From: an uncultured Eubacteriales bacterium
GTDB lineage: Bacteria > Bacillota > Clostridia > Oscillospirales > Oscillospiraceae
Direction: 5' to 3'
Length of the DNA: 13,536 nt
Assembly (NCBI GenBank): GCA_900540545.1
Contig: UQGJ01000070.1
Coordinates: forward strand, 1-13,536
Position 1 is the first letter of the stretch, and each line of letters starts with the position of its first letter. The notes beneath the pieces were generated by a model. It saw only the letters and a program-made list of their open reading frames with translations. It ran no database searches and was not told the origin of the DNA. Made by a program: the position numbers and the translations under genes. This document shows positions 7,341 through 13,531 of this stretch, in pieces.

Positions 7341-8303
7341 TCACAGCTTCCGGTGGAGCTTGAGCAGCTCGATCAGCATTTTGTCCCGGTAGGCCACGCA
7401 TTCGGCGTTGGTGTGGCCGATGTGGTCGGGGAAGCGGGCCATCTCCTGGTCCACGCCGGGCTGGGCCACCTGGGCCCAGTCGTCGGGTTGGTGGGTCCAG
7501 CTCGCCATATCCTCCAGCCAGCGGTCCCCGGAGTCGCCCAGCATCTCCACCATGCCGGTGAGGCCGCCGGGGTTGCCCAGCTGCATAATCATGTTGTGGC
7601 CGAAGATGCTCCACCGAAGGCCGGGGCCGTAGACCAGGGCCTTGTCCACGTCCTCCACGGAGCACACGCCCCGCATCACCAGGTCCTGGACCTCCCGGTA
7701 CAGGGCCAGCTGGAGCCGGTTGGCGATAAATCCGGGGCACTCCCGCCGCAGGAGAACGGCCTCCTTGCCGATGGACTGGTAGAAGTCATACACCAGGGAG
7801 AGAACCTGGGGGTCCGTCCGCTCCCCGCTGGTCAGCTCCACCAGGGGGATAAGATGGGGGGGATTGTAGGGGTGGGCCCCGACGCAGCGCCCGGGGTGAG
7901 CCGCCTGAGCGGCGATCTCCGTGATAAGCAGGCCCGAGGTGCTGCTGGCGTACACCGCGTCCGGGGCGGCGGTCTCCTCGGCCTGGGCCAGGATGGCGCG
8001 CTTGACCTCCAGCCGCTCCGGGCCGCTCTCCTGGATGAACTGGGCCCCCGCCACCGCCGCGGCCATGTCGGTCGTGAAGGCCACCCGGCTCTCGATGTCC
8101 CGGCGGGCCTGGCCGGTGATGGCCTCAAAGTCCACCAGGGCGTCCAGGCTCTTGTGCATCTGAGCCCGGCTCTTCTCCACCTGCTGGTCATTGACGTCGT
8201 ACAGGACCACGTCCAAGCCCTTCATGGCAAACTGGATGGCCCAGCTGGACCCGATGACCCCGCCGCCCAGGCAGGCGATTCGTTTGATGTCGCTGACGTT
8301 CAT
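7341..8303 (-). CDS. 3-hydroxyacid dehydrogenase of the L-carnitine dehydrogenase type, probable 3-hydroxy-5-oxohexanoate dehydrogenase
   Basis: This 320-residue protein belongs to the 3-hydroxyacyl-CoA dehydrogenase superfamily. Its Rossmann motif GGGVIG is at 13-18, and Asp36 ends the second strand, favouring NAD. QESGPERLEVK lies at 91-101, and the catalytic His144 is in GAHPYNPPHLIPLVEL. The NPPHLIPLVE form, rather than NPxxxMxLVE, marks the branch acting on free hydroxy acids (L-carnitine, L-gulonate/lambda-crystallin). In this locus it would oxidise 3-hydroxy-5-oxohexanoate to triacetate and return reducing power as NADH. The start MNVSDIKR has GAGGGGG eight bases upstream. It is the first gene of the operon behind the sigma-54 promoter. 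L-carnitine is an alternative substrate, but no other carnitine gene is present. Confidence 0.78.
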   Translation of the reverse strand: MNVSDIKRIACLGGGVIGSSWAIQFAMKGLDVVLYDVNDQQVEKSRAQMHKSLDALVDFEAITGQARRDIESRVAFTTDMAAAVAGAQFIQESGPERLEVKRAILAQAEETAAPDAVYASSTSGLLITEIAAQAAHPGRCVGAHPYNPPHLIPLVELTSGERTDPQVLSLVYDFYQSIGKEAVLLRRECPGFIANRLQLALYREVQDLVMRGVCSVEDVDKALVYGPGLRWSIFGHNMIMQLGNPGGLTGMVEMLGDSGDRWLEDMASWTHQPDDWAQVAQPGVDQEMARFPDHIGHTNAECVAYRDKMLIELLKLHRKL

Positions 8304-8339
8304 GAAATAATCCCCCTCAAATGGTTTGCCCCAGTATTG

Positions 8340-8355
8340 AGCAAAGGGCGTGCCA
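8340..8355 (-). promoter_or_regulatory. Sigma-54 (RpoN) promoter of the catabolic operon
   Basis: The minus strand reads TGGCACG (8355-8349), CCCT, then TTGCT (8344-8340). This fits the sigma-54 consensus TGGCACG-N4-TTGCW at every specified base. Transcription would start near 8329, about 25 bases before the dehydrogenase ATG and ahead of its GAGGGGG ribosome site. Promoters of this class need an ATP-driven enhancer-binding activator; no such gene is in the window. Expression is therefore expected to depend tightly on an inducer. Confidence 0.8.
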
Positions 8356-8396
8356 ACGTTGTGGGCCTGTGAATTGGGGAAAAACTCCGTTTTGAA

Positions 8397-8462
8397 AATG
8401 CAAAATCGCATTATTTGAGCCGCTTTTTAATGCAATTTTGGGTTATAATTCATTTTCGCATT
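8397..8462. promoter_or_regulatory. Candidate upstream activator sites (repeated AATGC/GCATT half-sites)
   Basis: Four half-sites lie in this AT-rich stretch: AATGC at 8397-8401, GCATT at 8408-8412, AATGC at 8429-8433 and GCATT at 8458-8462. The first two form an inverted repeat with a 6-base spacer. TCGCATT occurs at 8406-8412 and again 50 bases away at 8456-8462, close to five helical turns. They lie about 75 to 130 bases upstream of the predicted sigma-54 start, where an enhancer-binding protein would bind. AT-richness makes some chance repeats likely, so this is a suggestion. Confidence 0.4.
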
Positions 8463-8481
8463 TTTGCGGTGCGGGTGGTTC

Positions 8482-8510
8482 TTGCTATTTCGGCGCAAGT
8501 CAGGTAAAAT
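8482..8510 (+). promoter_or_regulatory. Sigma-A-like promoter for the MBOAT-SGNH genes
   Basis: TTGCTA (8482-8487) and TAAAAT (8505-8510) are separated by 17 bases. The -35 matches at four of six positions and the -10 at five of six. The start would be near 8517, about 35 bases before the GTG start codon of the acyltransferase gene. Confidence 0.5.
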
Positions 8511-8551
8511 AGGATTCTATTCTTACAGATACAAGAGAAAGGGGTGGGCCG

Positions 8552-10006
8552 GTGAGCTTTCTGTCCCCACAATTTTTCCTCTTTTTCCCGGCGGTGGTGC
8601 TGGGGTACTTTATTCTGCCGCAGAAGGGGCGGAACCTGTGGCTGCTGGCGGCCAGCTGGTTCTTCTACCTGTGCGCCGGGCCGGCCTATTTCGCCTACCT
8701 GCTGTGCGCCCTGGTGCTGACCTACGCCGGGGCCCGGTGGATGGAGGGGCGGACCGGCGGGGCCCGGAAGGGTATCCTCATCGGCCTGCTGGCGGCGCTG
8801 TTCGGGACCCTGTTCCTCTTCAAATACCTGGACTTCGCCTTTGGGATGCTGGGGCGGGTGTTGGGGGGGGTGGGGCTGTCCTTCCAGTCCCCGGCCCTGG
8901 ACCTCATCCTGCCCGCGGGCATCTCCTTCTACCTGTTCATGGCGGCGGGCTACTTACTGGACGTGTACCGGGGGGACCGGGGGGCGGAGCGGGACTTCGT
9001 GGTGTACGCCCTGTTCCTGTCCTTCTTCCCCTACCTGCTCTCCGGCCCCATCGGCCGGGCGGGGGGGCTGATGCCCCAGTTCCGGGAGCGCCACAGCTTC
9101 GACTACGACCGGCTGCGGTCCGGGCTGCTGCGGTTTTTATGGGGGGCCTTCAAGAAGCTGGTCATTGCCGACCGGCTGGGTATCTTGGTCTCCACGGTGT
9201 ACGCCGCACCGGAGCAGTTCGGGCGGCTCCAGGTGATGGCCGCCGCCGTGGCCTTCTCCATCCAAATCTACTGCGACTTCTCCGCCTACTCCGACATGGC
9301 TTTGGGGGCGGCGGAGGTCATGGGCTTCCAGCTCATGGAGAACTTCCGCACCCCCTACTTCTCCCGGTCCATCGGGGAGTTCTGGCGGCGGTGGCACATC
9401 TCCCTGTCCTCCTGGTTTAGGGACTACCTGTACATCCCCCTGGGGGGCAGCCGGAAGGGCTTGGGGCGCAAGTATCTGAACATCCTCATCGTCTTTGCCG
9501 TCAGCGGGCTGTGGCACGGGGCGGCCCTCACCTTCGTGGCCTGGGGACTGCTGAACGGGGTGTATCAGGTCATCGGAGGGGTCACCGCCGGGGTGCGTGC
9601 CAAATGCCGGAAGCTCTGCCGGCTGGGCGACGACAGCAGGGTCACGGTGCTGTGGCAGGTGCTGGTCACCTTCCTGCTGTCCACGGCGGCCTGGGTCTTT
9701 TTCAAGGGCGGGTCCTTCACCCACTCCCTGCTGATTTTCAGGAGCATGGTCACCGGCCCCTGGCTCACCCACCCGGTCACCGCCTGGGGGCTGGACAGGC
9801 CCGAGTTGGTGGTGGCGGCGCTGGCGGTGCTGGTGCTGCTGGCGGTGGACCTGCTGAGCCTCAAGGGCGGACTGCGCAGGCGGATTTTGGACCTGCCCCG
9901 GCCGGTCCGATGGGTCCTCGCCCTGGGGCTGCTGCTGGTGGTGCTGGTCTTTGGCGTGTACGGCACCGGCTACGACGCCACCGACTTCATCTACTTCAAA
10001 TTCTAA
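8552..10006 (+). CDS. MBOAT-family membrane O-acyltransferase (AlgI/DltB-like)
   Basis: This 484-residue polytopic membrane protein starts at GTG with MSFLSPQFFLFFPAVV, a typical opening of the AlgI-like branch, and is preceded by AAAGGGG. The conserved cytoplasm-facing block WHISLSSWFRDYLYIPLGGS (about 281-300) holds His282. The catalytic histidine is His322 in SGLWHGAALTF. Such proteins pass an acyl group, usually acetyl, across the membrane to a partner that attaches it to an extracellular polymer. The next gene, 12 bases downstream, encodes a fitting SGNH partner. No dltA or dltC is present, so acetylation of a polysaccharide is more likely than D-alanylation. The polymer is unknown. Confidence 0.88.
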   Translation: MSFLSPQFFLFFPAVVLGYFILPQKGRNLWLLAASWFFYLCAGPAYFAYLLCALVLTYAGARWMEGRTGGARKGILIGLLAALFGTLFLFKYLDFAFGMLGRVLGGVGLSFQSPALDLILPAGISFYLFMAAGYLLDVYRGDRGAERDFVVYALFLSFFPYLLSGPIGRAGGLMPQFRERHSFDYDRLRSGLLRFLWGAFKKLVIADRLGILVSTVYAAPEQFGRLQVMAAAVAFSIQIYCDFSAYSDMALGAAEVMGFQLMENFRTPYFSRSIGEFWRRWHISLSSWFRDYLYIPLGGSRKGLGRKYLNILIVFAVSGLWHGAALTFVAWGLLNGVYQVIGGVTAGVRAKCRKLCRLGDDSRVTVLWQVLVTFLLSTAAWVFFKGGSFTHSLLIFRSMVTGPWLTHPVTAWGLDRPELVVAALAVLVLLAVDLLSLKGGLRRRILDLPRPVRWVLALGLLLVVLVFGVYGTGYDATDFIYFKF

Positions 10007-10018
10007 GGAGGGGACGGC

Positions 10019-11014
10019 ATGAAAAAAACGCGCGGCAAGGAGCTGATTTGGGCCGTCGCCTTCGTGGTGGTGGCCGCCCTGCTCATCGGCCTGGTCTCCA
10101 CCGCCCTGCGGCCCGTCCGGGTGGACTACGGGGCCGTGTGGGGGCCCTATCTGGCCGAGCCCAAGGACAGCCTGGACTACATCTACCTGGGCAGCTCCTA
10201 CGCCTACTGCGACGTGGACCCGGCGGCGGTGTACGCCGAGAGCGGGCTCACCGGCTACGTGCTGGCGGGGCCGGAGCAGACCATGAGCCAGACCTACTGG
10301 TATCTCAAGGAGGCCCTGCGGACCCAGAAGCCGGGGATGGTGCTGCTGGAGGCCTCCTCCCTGGAGTTCGAGCGGTACCAGAACTACACCCAGGTCAACG
10401 TGGGCTACATGCCCAACGGGGCCAACAAGCTGGGGGCCATCCTCTACGCCTCGGAGCCGGAGCTGCGGCTGGGGCTGCTGTTCGACCTCTACTTCTACCA
10501 CAGCCGCTGGGCGGAGGTCAGCCTGAAGGAGGCCGCAAAGGCCATTCTCGGCCGGGGCGACGACTCCCTGAAGGGCTTCACCGGCGTGGACGGCACCTTC
10601 GAGCAAATCACCAACGGCCCCTTCATCCGTGACGTGCAGGCCGAGGAGGTCTACCAGGAGAATCTGGCCGACCTGGGCCGTATCGTGGCGCTGTGCCGGG
10701 AGCAGGGGGTCCAGCTGGTGGTGGTCTCCCACCCCACGTACAGCCAGCTCCCCGCCGAGTCCTATGAGCGCATCCGCCGGGATTTGGCCGGGCTGGACCC
10801 CGACGTGGTCTATCTGGACTGGAGCAACCAGTTCGAGGGGCCGGGCATCGACCCCGTCCTCCACTTCTACGACCCCGGCCACCTGAACCGGGACGGGGCG
10901 GAGATTTTCTCCGCCTGGTTGGGCCAGTTTTTGACCGACGCCCTCTCCCTGACCCCCAGGGAGCAGACGCCGGAGAACGCCGCCGCGTGGCGGGCCGTGG
11001 CCGAGAGCCGGTAA
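10019..11014 (+). CDS. Membrane-anchored SGNH/DltD-like protein, partner of the MBOAT acyltransferase
   Basis: This 331-residue protein has one N-terminal hydrophobic segment (about 9-29) that would anchor it with the rest outside the cell. YLGSSYAY (56-63) carries the block I serine, and YDPGHLNRDG (284-293) carries the Asp285-x-x-His288 pair of the SGNH hydrolase fold, as in DltD and AlgJ/AlgX. It would complete transfer of the acyl group to the surface polymer. GGAGGGG lies five bases before the ATG, and the gene follows the acyltransferase by 12 bases, so the two are one operon. A strong terminator follows directly. The acyl acceptor cannot be named. Confidence 0.78.
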   Translation: MKKTRGKELIWAVAFVVVAALLIGLVSTALRPVRVDYGAVWGPYLAEPKDSLDYIYLGSSYAYCDVDPAAVYAESGLTGYVLAGPEQTMSQTYWYLKEALRTQKPGMVLLEASSLEFERYQNYTQVNVGYMPNGANKLGAILYASEPELRLGLLFDLYFYHSRWAEVSLKEAAKAILGRGDDSLKGFTGVDGTFEQITNGPFIRDVQAEEVYQENLADLGRIVALCREQGVQLVVVSHPTYSQLPAESYERIRRDLAGLDPDVVYLDWSNQFEGPGIDPVLHFYDPGHLNRDGAEIFSAWLGQFLTDALSLTPREQTPENAAAWRAVAESR

Positions 11015-11018
11015 AAAC

Positions 11019-11065
11019 AAAAAAGGAACGCCGCAGACTGCAAACGTCTGCGGCGTTCCTTTTTT
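11019..11065. terminator. Bidirectional intrinsic terminator with a 20-bp perfect stem
   Basis: Bases 11019-11038 pair perfectly with 11046-11065 around a 7-base loop. The outer six pairs are A-T, so the hairpin ends in a T run on both strands, and the core is GC-rich. It sits between the end of the SGNH gene (stop 11012-11014, plus) and the end of the DUF6514 gene (11075, minus) and can serve both. Confidence 0.92.
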
Positions 11066-11074
11066 GAATCGGTT

Positions 11075-11347
11075 TTACAGCCAGTCGTCCACCACGTCCC
11101 GGACCGAGGCCGGGGACACCAGGCCGCCCACAAGCTGTTCCATCAGGGCGTCGATGCGGGAAATGCTGACGGTGATGTTGGGAATGACGGCGGTGTCTCC
11201 CCCCTGCTCGGAGATTTTCACCCCGTAACTTTCGCATGAAAAACGGCCCCCTACTTCCATCTCCCCGATCACCACCGAGTAATCGAAATGATGGACGGCG
11301 CCGTCCTCTCCCAGTCCGGTTCGCGTCCCAACGAACAATTCCCTCAT
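11075..11347 (-). CDS. DUF6514 family protein
   Basis: This 90-residue soluble protein has no known function. The pattern is that of the small DUF6514 family common in Clostridia: a start MRELFVG, a middle SYGVKISEQGGD, then IPNITVSISRIDALMEQLVGG and a C-terminal VSPASVRDVVDDWL. GGGAGG lies upstream of the ATG at a somewhat long spacing of about eleven bases. It is a single-gene unit: the bidirectional terminator follows it, and the next gene upstream is divergent. The family name is from recognition of the C-terminal pattern; nothing nearby indicates its role. Confidence 0.75.
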   Translation of the reverse strand: MRELFVGTRTGLGEDGAVHHFDYSVVIGEMEVGGRFSCESYGVKISEQGGDTAVIPNITVSISRIDALMEQLVGGLVSPASVRDVVDDWL

Positions 11348-11384
11348 ATTGTGTTTTTCCTCCCTCTCAAATTGGCATGGTCAC

Positions 11385-11390
11385 ATTATA
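11385..11390 (-). promoter_or_regulatory. Probable -10 element for the DUF6514 gene
   Basis: A perfect TATAAT on the minus strand lies about 38 bases before the ATG, so the start would be near 11378. No good -35 is seen at 16-18 bases upstream (best TTCCAT), so strength or sigma factor is uncertain. Confidence 0.4.
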
Positions 11391-11545
11391 TGGTAAATCA
11401 TACATGAATGGAAGGAAAAAATATCGCACCATTCGACGGCGCCCCGCCGTCTGTGACATGCGGCTGTCTGTTTTCGTCATCGATACGGCGGCTTTCTGTC
11501 GCAAAAGCCAAAACTGCCCCGATTATTTCTGGTAATATTTTCAAC

Positions 11546-11575
11546 TTGTTCCTTTTCCTTGTGACCTGCTATACT
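11546..11575 (+). promoter_or_regulatory. Extended -10 promoter for the 79-residue membrane protein
   Basis: TGCTATACT (11567-11575) is an extended -10 element, with a weak -35 TTGTTC (11546-11551) 18 bases upstream. The predicted start near 11582 gives a leader of about 20 bases before the ATG at 11604. The rest of the 11348-11603 gap holds one 6-bp hairpin (11435-11451) without a T run and nothing else I can name. Confidence 0.5.
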
Positions 11576-11603
11576 GGAGAAAACGCGGAAAGAGGGTCGT
11601 TTT

Positions 11604-11843
11604 ATGTTGCTGAAGCTGGGCCGGAAGGTGGCCCTTCACGAGCTGTCCTATTACATACTCACCCGGGGGCTGGCGCTGGCCGCCGCCCTGCTGCTGTCCG
11701 CCCTGGCCCTGTCGGTGGCCGGGCAGGGCATGTGGCTGGCCGGGTGGTACAGCGGCTATCTCCAGAGCGGGGCCGCCATCCTGGCCGGGACGGCCCTGGT
11801 GGGGTCCCTGCTGGTGGAGGATGTATTGCGGCGCTGCGGATAG
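11604..11843 (+). CDS. Small two-helix membrane protein, unknown
   Basis: I do not recognise this 79-residue protein. It has a basic N-terminus (MLLKLGRKVALHE) and then two hydrophobic segments, about 17-40 (rich in Leu and Ala) and 51-72. The charged C-terminus is VEDVLRRCG. It is supported as a real gene by an extended -10 promoter, an AGAGGG nine bases before the ATG, and a hairpin terminator that starts seven bases after its stop codon. It stands alone on the plus strand between two minus-strand units. Confidence 0.65.
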   Translation: MLLKLGRKVALHELSYYILTRGLALAAALLLSALALSVAGQGMWLAGWYSGYLQSGAAILAGTALVGSLLVEDVLRRCG

Positions 11844-11849
11844 ACGGAA

Positions 11850-11888
11850 ACAAGCCCTGGATGCACATCCAGGGCTTGTACCTTTTTT
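11850..11888 (+). terminator. Intrinsic terminator of the small membrane protein gene
   Basis: A 13-bp perfect stem (11850-11862 with 11867-11879) around the 4-base loop GCAC is followed by ACC and six T (11883-11888). On the minus strand the hairpin is followed only by TTTCC, so it may act weakly for the CotJC gene, which ends at 11897. Confidence 0.85.
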
Positions 11889-11896
11889 GGGGGCGC

Positions 11897-12562
11897 TCAG
11901 AGGTTGAAGCTGGGGGGCTGGCGCTTGGCGGGGTCGAAGCTCTGGCCGCCGGGGTGGGACAGGTCGAAATAGATGCGGGAATCCACGGTGGCGCCCCAGT
12001 CCTGCTGGGAGCCGGTGTCCTGGATGCGGTTGAAGGCCTCCCGGAACATGGTGTTGTGGGCCTCCTCCCGGTTGAGGAGGAAGTCGATGGTCTCCCGGAC
12101 CCCCTTGTCGTCGATTTGGCGGTAGAGGTTTTGATAGACCACCTTGGCCCGCTGTTCGGCGGCGATGTCGGAGAGGATGTCGGCGGCCGCGTCGCCGGTC
12201 TCGTTGACGTAGGCGGCGGTCCACAGGTAGCCGCTGGCGTTGGCCAGCATGGGGGTGAGGCCGGTGAGCACGTGGGCCTCCACGTTGCCCACGGTGGCGT
12301 GCTCGGCGTCCGGGTCGTGGCCGTTGAGCATGTTGACGGCGGCGGACACCATCTCCAGGTGGCACAGCTCCTCGGCGGCCACGTCCAGGAACAGGTCTTT
12401 GATTTCAGGGTCCTTGATGCGGAAGCTCTGGGACAGGTACTGGAGCGCGCTCTTCAGCTCGCCCTGGGGGCCGCCCAGTTGCTCCTGAAGCAGGGCGGCG
12501 TAGTTGGGATTGGGCCGGTCCACGCGGACCGGGTGCAGATAGGTCTTTTCGTGTTTGAACAA
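11897..12562 (-). CDS. cotJC: CotJC-like manganese catalase, spore coat type
   Basis: This 221-residue ferritin-like protein has the dimanganese ligands of manganese catalase: Glu35, Glu65 and His68 (AAEELCHLE), Glu136 (IAAEQRAK) and His169 (NREEAHNTMF). Length and the C-terminal PPSFNL match CotJC of sporulating Firmicutes, an inner spore-coat protein that can break down hydrogen peroxide. The start is TTG, supported by AAAGGAGG eight bases upstream; no ATG is better placed. In Bacillus the gene follows cotJA and cotJB. Here neither is present; an unrecognised 153-residue protein gene lies 49 bases upstream. Confidence 0.87.
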   Translation of the reverse strand: MFKHEKTYLHPVRVDRPNPNYAALLQEQLGGPQGELKSALQYLSQSFRIKDPEIKDLFLDVAAEELCHLEMVSAAVNMLNGHDPDAEHATVGNVEAHVLTGLTPMLANASGYLWTAAYVNETGDAAADILSDIAAEQRAKVVYQNLYRQIDDKGVRETIDFLLNREEAHNTMFREAFNRIQDTGSQQDWGATVDSRIYFDLSHPGGQSFDPAKRQPPSFNL

Positions 12563-12611
12563 AACGGAACCCTCCTTTCGATGGGATTAGTATGCCTGGA
12601 GGGTCCGCCTC

Positions 12612-13073
12612 TTATCCGTTGTGGGTCTTGGGGCCCAGGGGACGGAAGGCATCCATGCGCACGTGGATGTCCAGGTGGCCCCTGGGATTGCTGCGGACCA
12701 GCAGGGACTCGCCGGCGGCCAGGACCTGGAGCAGGTTGATGCGCGGCAGACCCTCGGAGGGGCCGTAGGACAGGAGGGGAACGTCCAGGAGGCGGAGGGT
12801 GCAGTAGCCGTTGTCGCTGTCGATAAAGAGGAGGGCGTTGCCGGAGAAGCGTTTTGCCAGTTCTTTCATGACCTGGAACAGCTCCCTGGCCTTTTCCAGT
12901 TGGCCGTCGATGGGGGCGTACTGGCAGCCCATGCGGTGGAGGTAGTCCTCGTCCCAGAGGTCGGCGGGCGGGGTCTGTTTGGCCTTGTCCCGGACGATTT
13001 TGGGGGCTTTTCCGAACTGGAAATCCATGTAGTAGCGGACACATTCAAAATGAGTGTTGGGCATAGTTTTCAC
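12612..13073 (-). CDS. Hypothetical protein coupled to the RHH and CotJC genes
   Basis: This 153-residue soluble protein is not recognised. It has an aromatic N-terminus (FECVRYYMDFQFG), a helical middle (LEKARELFQVMKELAKRF, about 60-77), a strand-rich part with LLFIDSDNGY and a C-terminal HLDIHVRMDAFRPLG. There is no signal peptide or membrane segment. The GTG start overlaps the stop of the upstream ribbon-helix-helix gene by four bases (GTGA), with GGAGG seven bases before it. An ATG three codons later, with GAGGTG in front, is an alternative. It lies where cotJB would be expected but is longer and unlike CotJB. Its tight coupling points to a shared role with its neighbours. Confidence 0.7.
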   Translation of the reverse strand: MKTMPNTHFECVRYYMDFQFGKAPKIVRDKAKQTPPADLWDEDYLHRMGCQYAPIDGQLEKARELFQVMKELAKRFSGNALLFIDSDNGYCTLRLLDVPLLSYGPSEGLPRINLLQVLAAGESLLVRSNPRGHLDIHVRMDAFRPLGPKTHNG

Positions 13074-13258
13074 CTCGACGCCTCCAAAGATTCCAGCTCT
13101 TCCAAGGCATATTTACAGCATTGCAAAACCAACTGGTTGAAGGACACGTCGTTTTGAATCGCCGTGTCACTCAATTTTTCAAACAATTCTTCCGTGAAAC
13201 GAATGGTCCGCGGTATCCTTGCTTCCCTTTCCTCTTTCGTGACCCGAAACATCATCAT
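13070..13258 (-). CDS. Ribbon-helix-helix (Arc/CopG-like) protein
   Basis: This 62-residue protein has a basic strand RIPRTIRFTEEL (about 14-25), then two helices, EKLSDTAIQNDVSF and NQLVLQCCKYALEELESL. This is the layout of a ribbon-helix-helix DNA-binding domain. Three consecutive ATG codons could start it (13258, 13255 or 13252); the ribosome site is weak. It heads the operon and overlaps the next gene by four bases. It may repress its own operon. An antitoxin role is possible for this fold, but the downstream protein resembles no toxin I know. Confidence 0.72.
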   Translation of the reverse strand: MMMFRVTKEEREARIPRTIRFTEELFEKLSDTAIQNDVSFNQLVLQCCKYALEELESLEASR

Positions 13259-13330
13259 ACACCAACCTAAAAGACAGTTTTCTTCCCTATCAGTATACTT
13301 CGGATGGAACGGGATGGATATAACCGTGCC

Positions 13331-13353
13331 CTGATTCCATGGTCTGATTCCAT
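13331..13353. repeat. 10-bp direct repeat upstream of the RHH operon
   Basis: CTGATTCCAT occurs at 13331-13340 and 13344-13353, a period of 13 bases. It lies 73-95 bases before the RHH start codon and could be an operator. No convincing promoter was found in 13259-13460; a TATACT on the minus strand (13292-13297) has no matching -35. Confidence 0.35.
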
Positions 13354-13463
13354 TCCCTGGTGCATACTAACACGAATGGACTATCGGCCGATACAGGCGG
13401 AAGTGCAACCGCTTTCGCAACCGGGAGCGATTGTATCATAGCGGGAGGCGTTTGATGGATTTT

Positions 13464-13531
13464 TAAGGGGGTTTCCCTTATAGGGGCGCGGCCCCTGCCG
13501 GGGGCGTTCCTTTCTCCTTTGAGAAAGGAAC
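13464..13531. repeat. Run of three adjacent hairpins, probable dispersed non-coding repeat
   Basis: Three inverted repeats follow each other. TAAGGG/CCCTTA is at 13464-13480. AGGGGC/GCCCCT, with a 3-base loop, lies at about 13482-13496. GTTCCTTTCTC pairs with GAGAAAGGAAC around CTTT at 13506-13531 (11 bp, perfect). No coding frame with a ribosome site covers them. Similar sequences recur between genes in this family of bacteria as far as I remember. The last hairpin could also act as a terminator for a gene outside the window. Confidence 0.45.

Noticed and set aside
1545..8303. Lysine fermentation or carnitine degradation as the pathway
   Set aside because: The BKACE and dehydrogenase families would allow either. 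However, no aminomutase, diaminohexanoate dehydrogenase or carnitine-specific genes are present, and the cyclic-diketone hydrolase has no role in those routes.
8444..8449. Perfect TATAAT on the plus strand in the divergent region
   Set aside because: No recognisable -35 lies at 16-18 bases upstream. The TTGCTA/TAAAAT pair nearer the acyltransferase gene is a better promoter.
12612..13258. Type II toxin-antitoxin pair
   Set aside because: The RHH protein and the overlapping downstream gene have that layout. The 153-residue partner shows no known toxin fold or motif, and the operon continues into CotJC.
13292..13297. TATACT as the -10 of the RHH-CotJC operon
   Set aside because: No matching -35 was found at any usual spacing, and the sequence does not fit the sporulation sigma consensus forms I know well enough to claim one.
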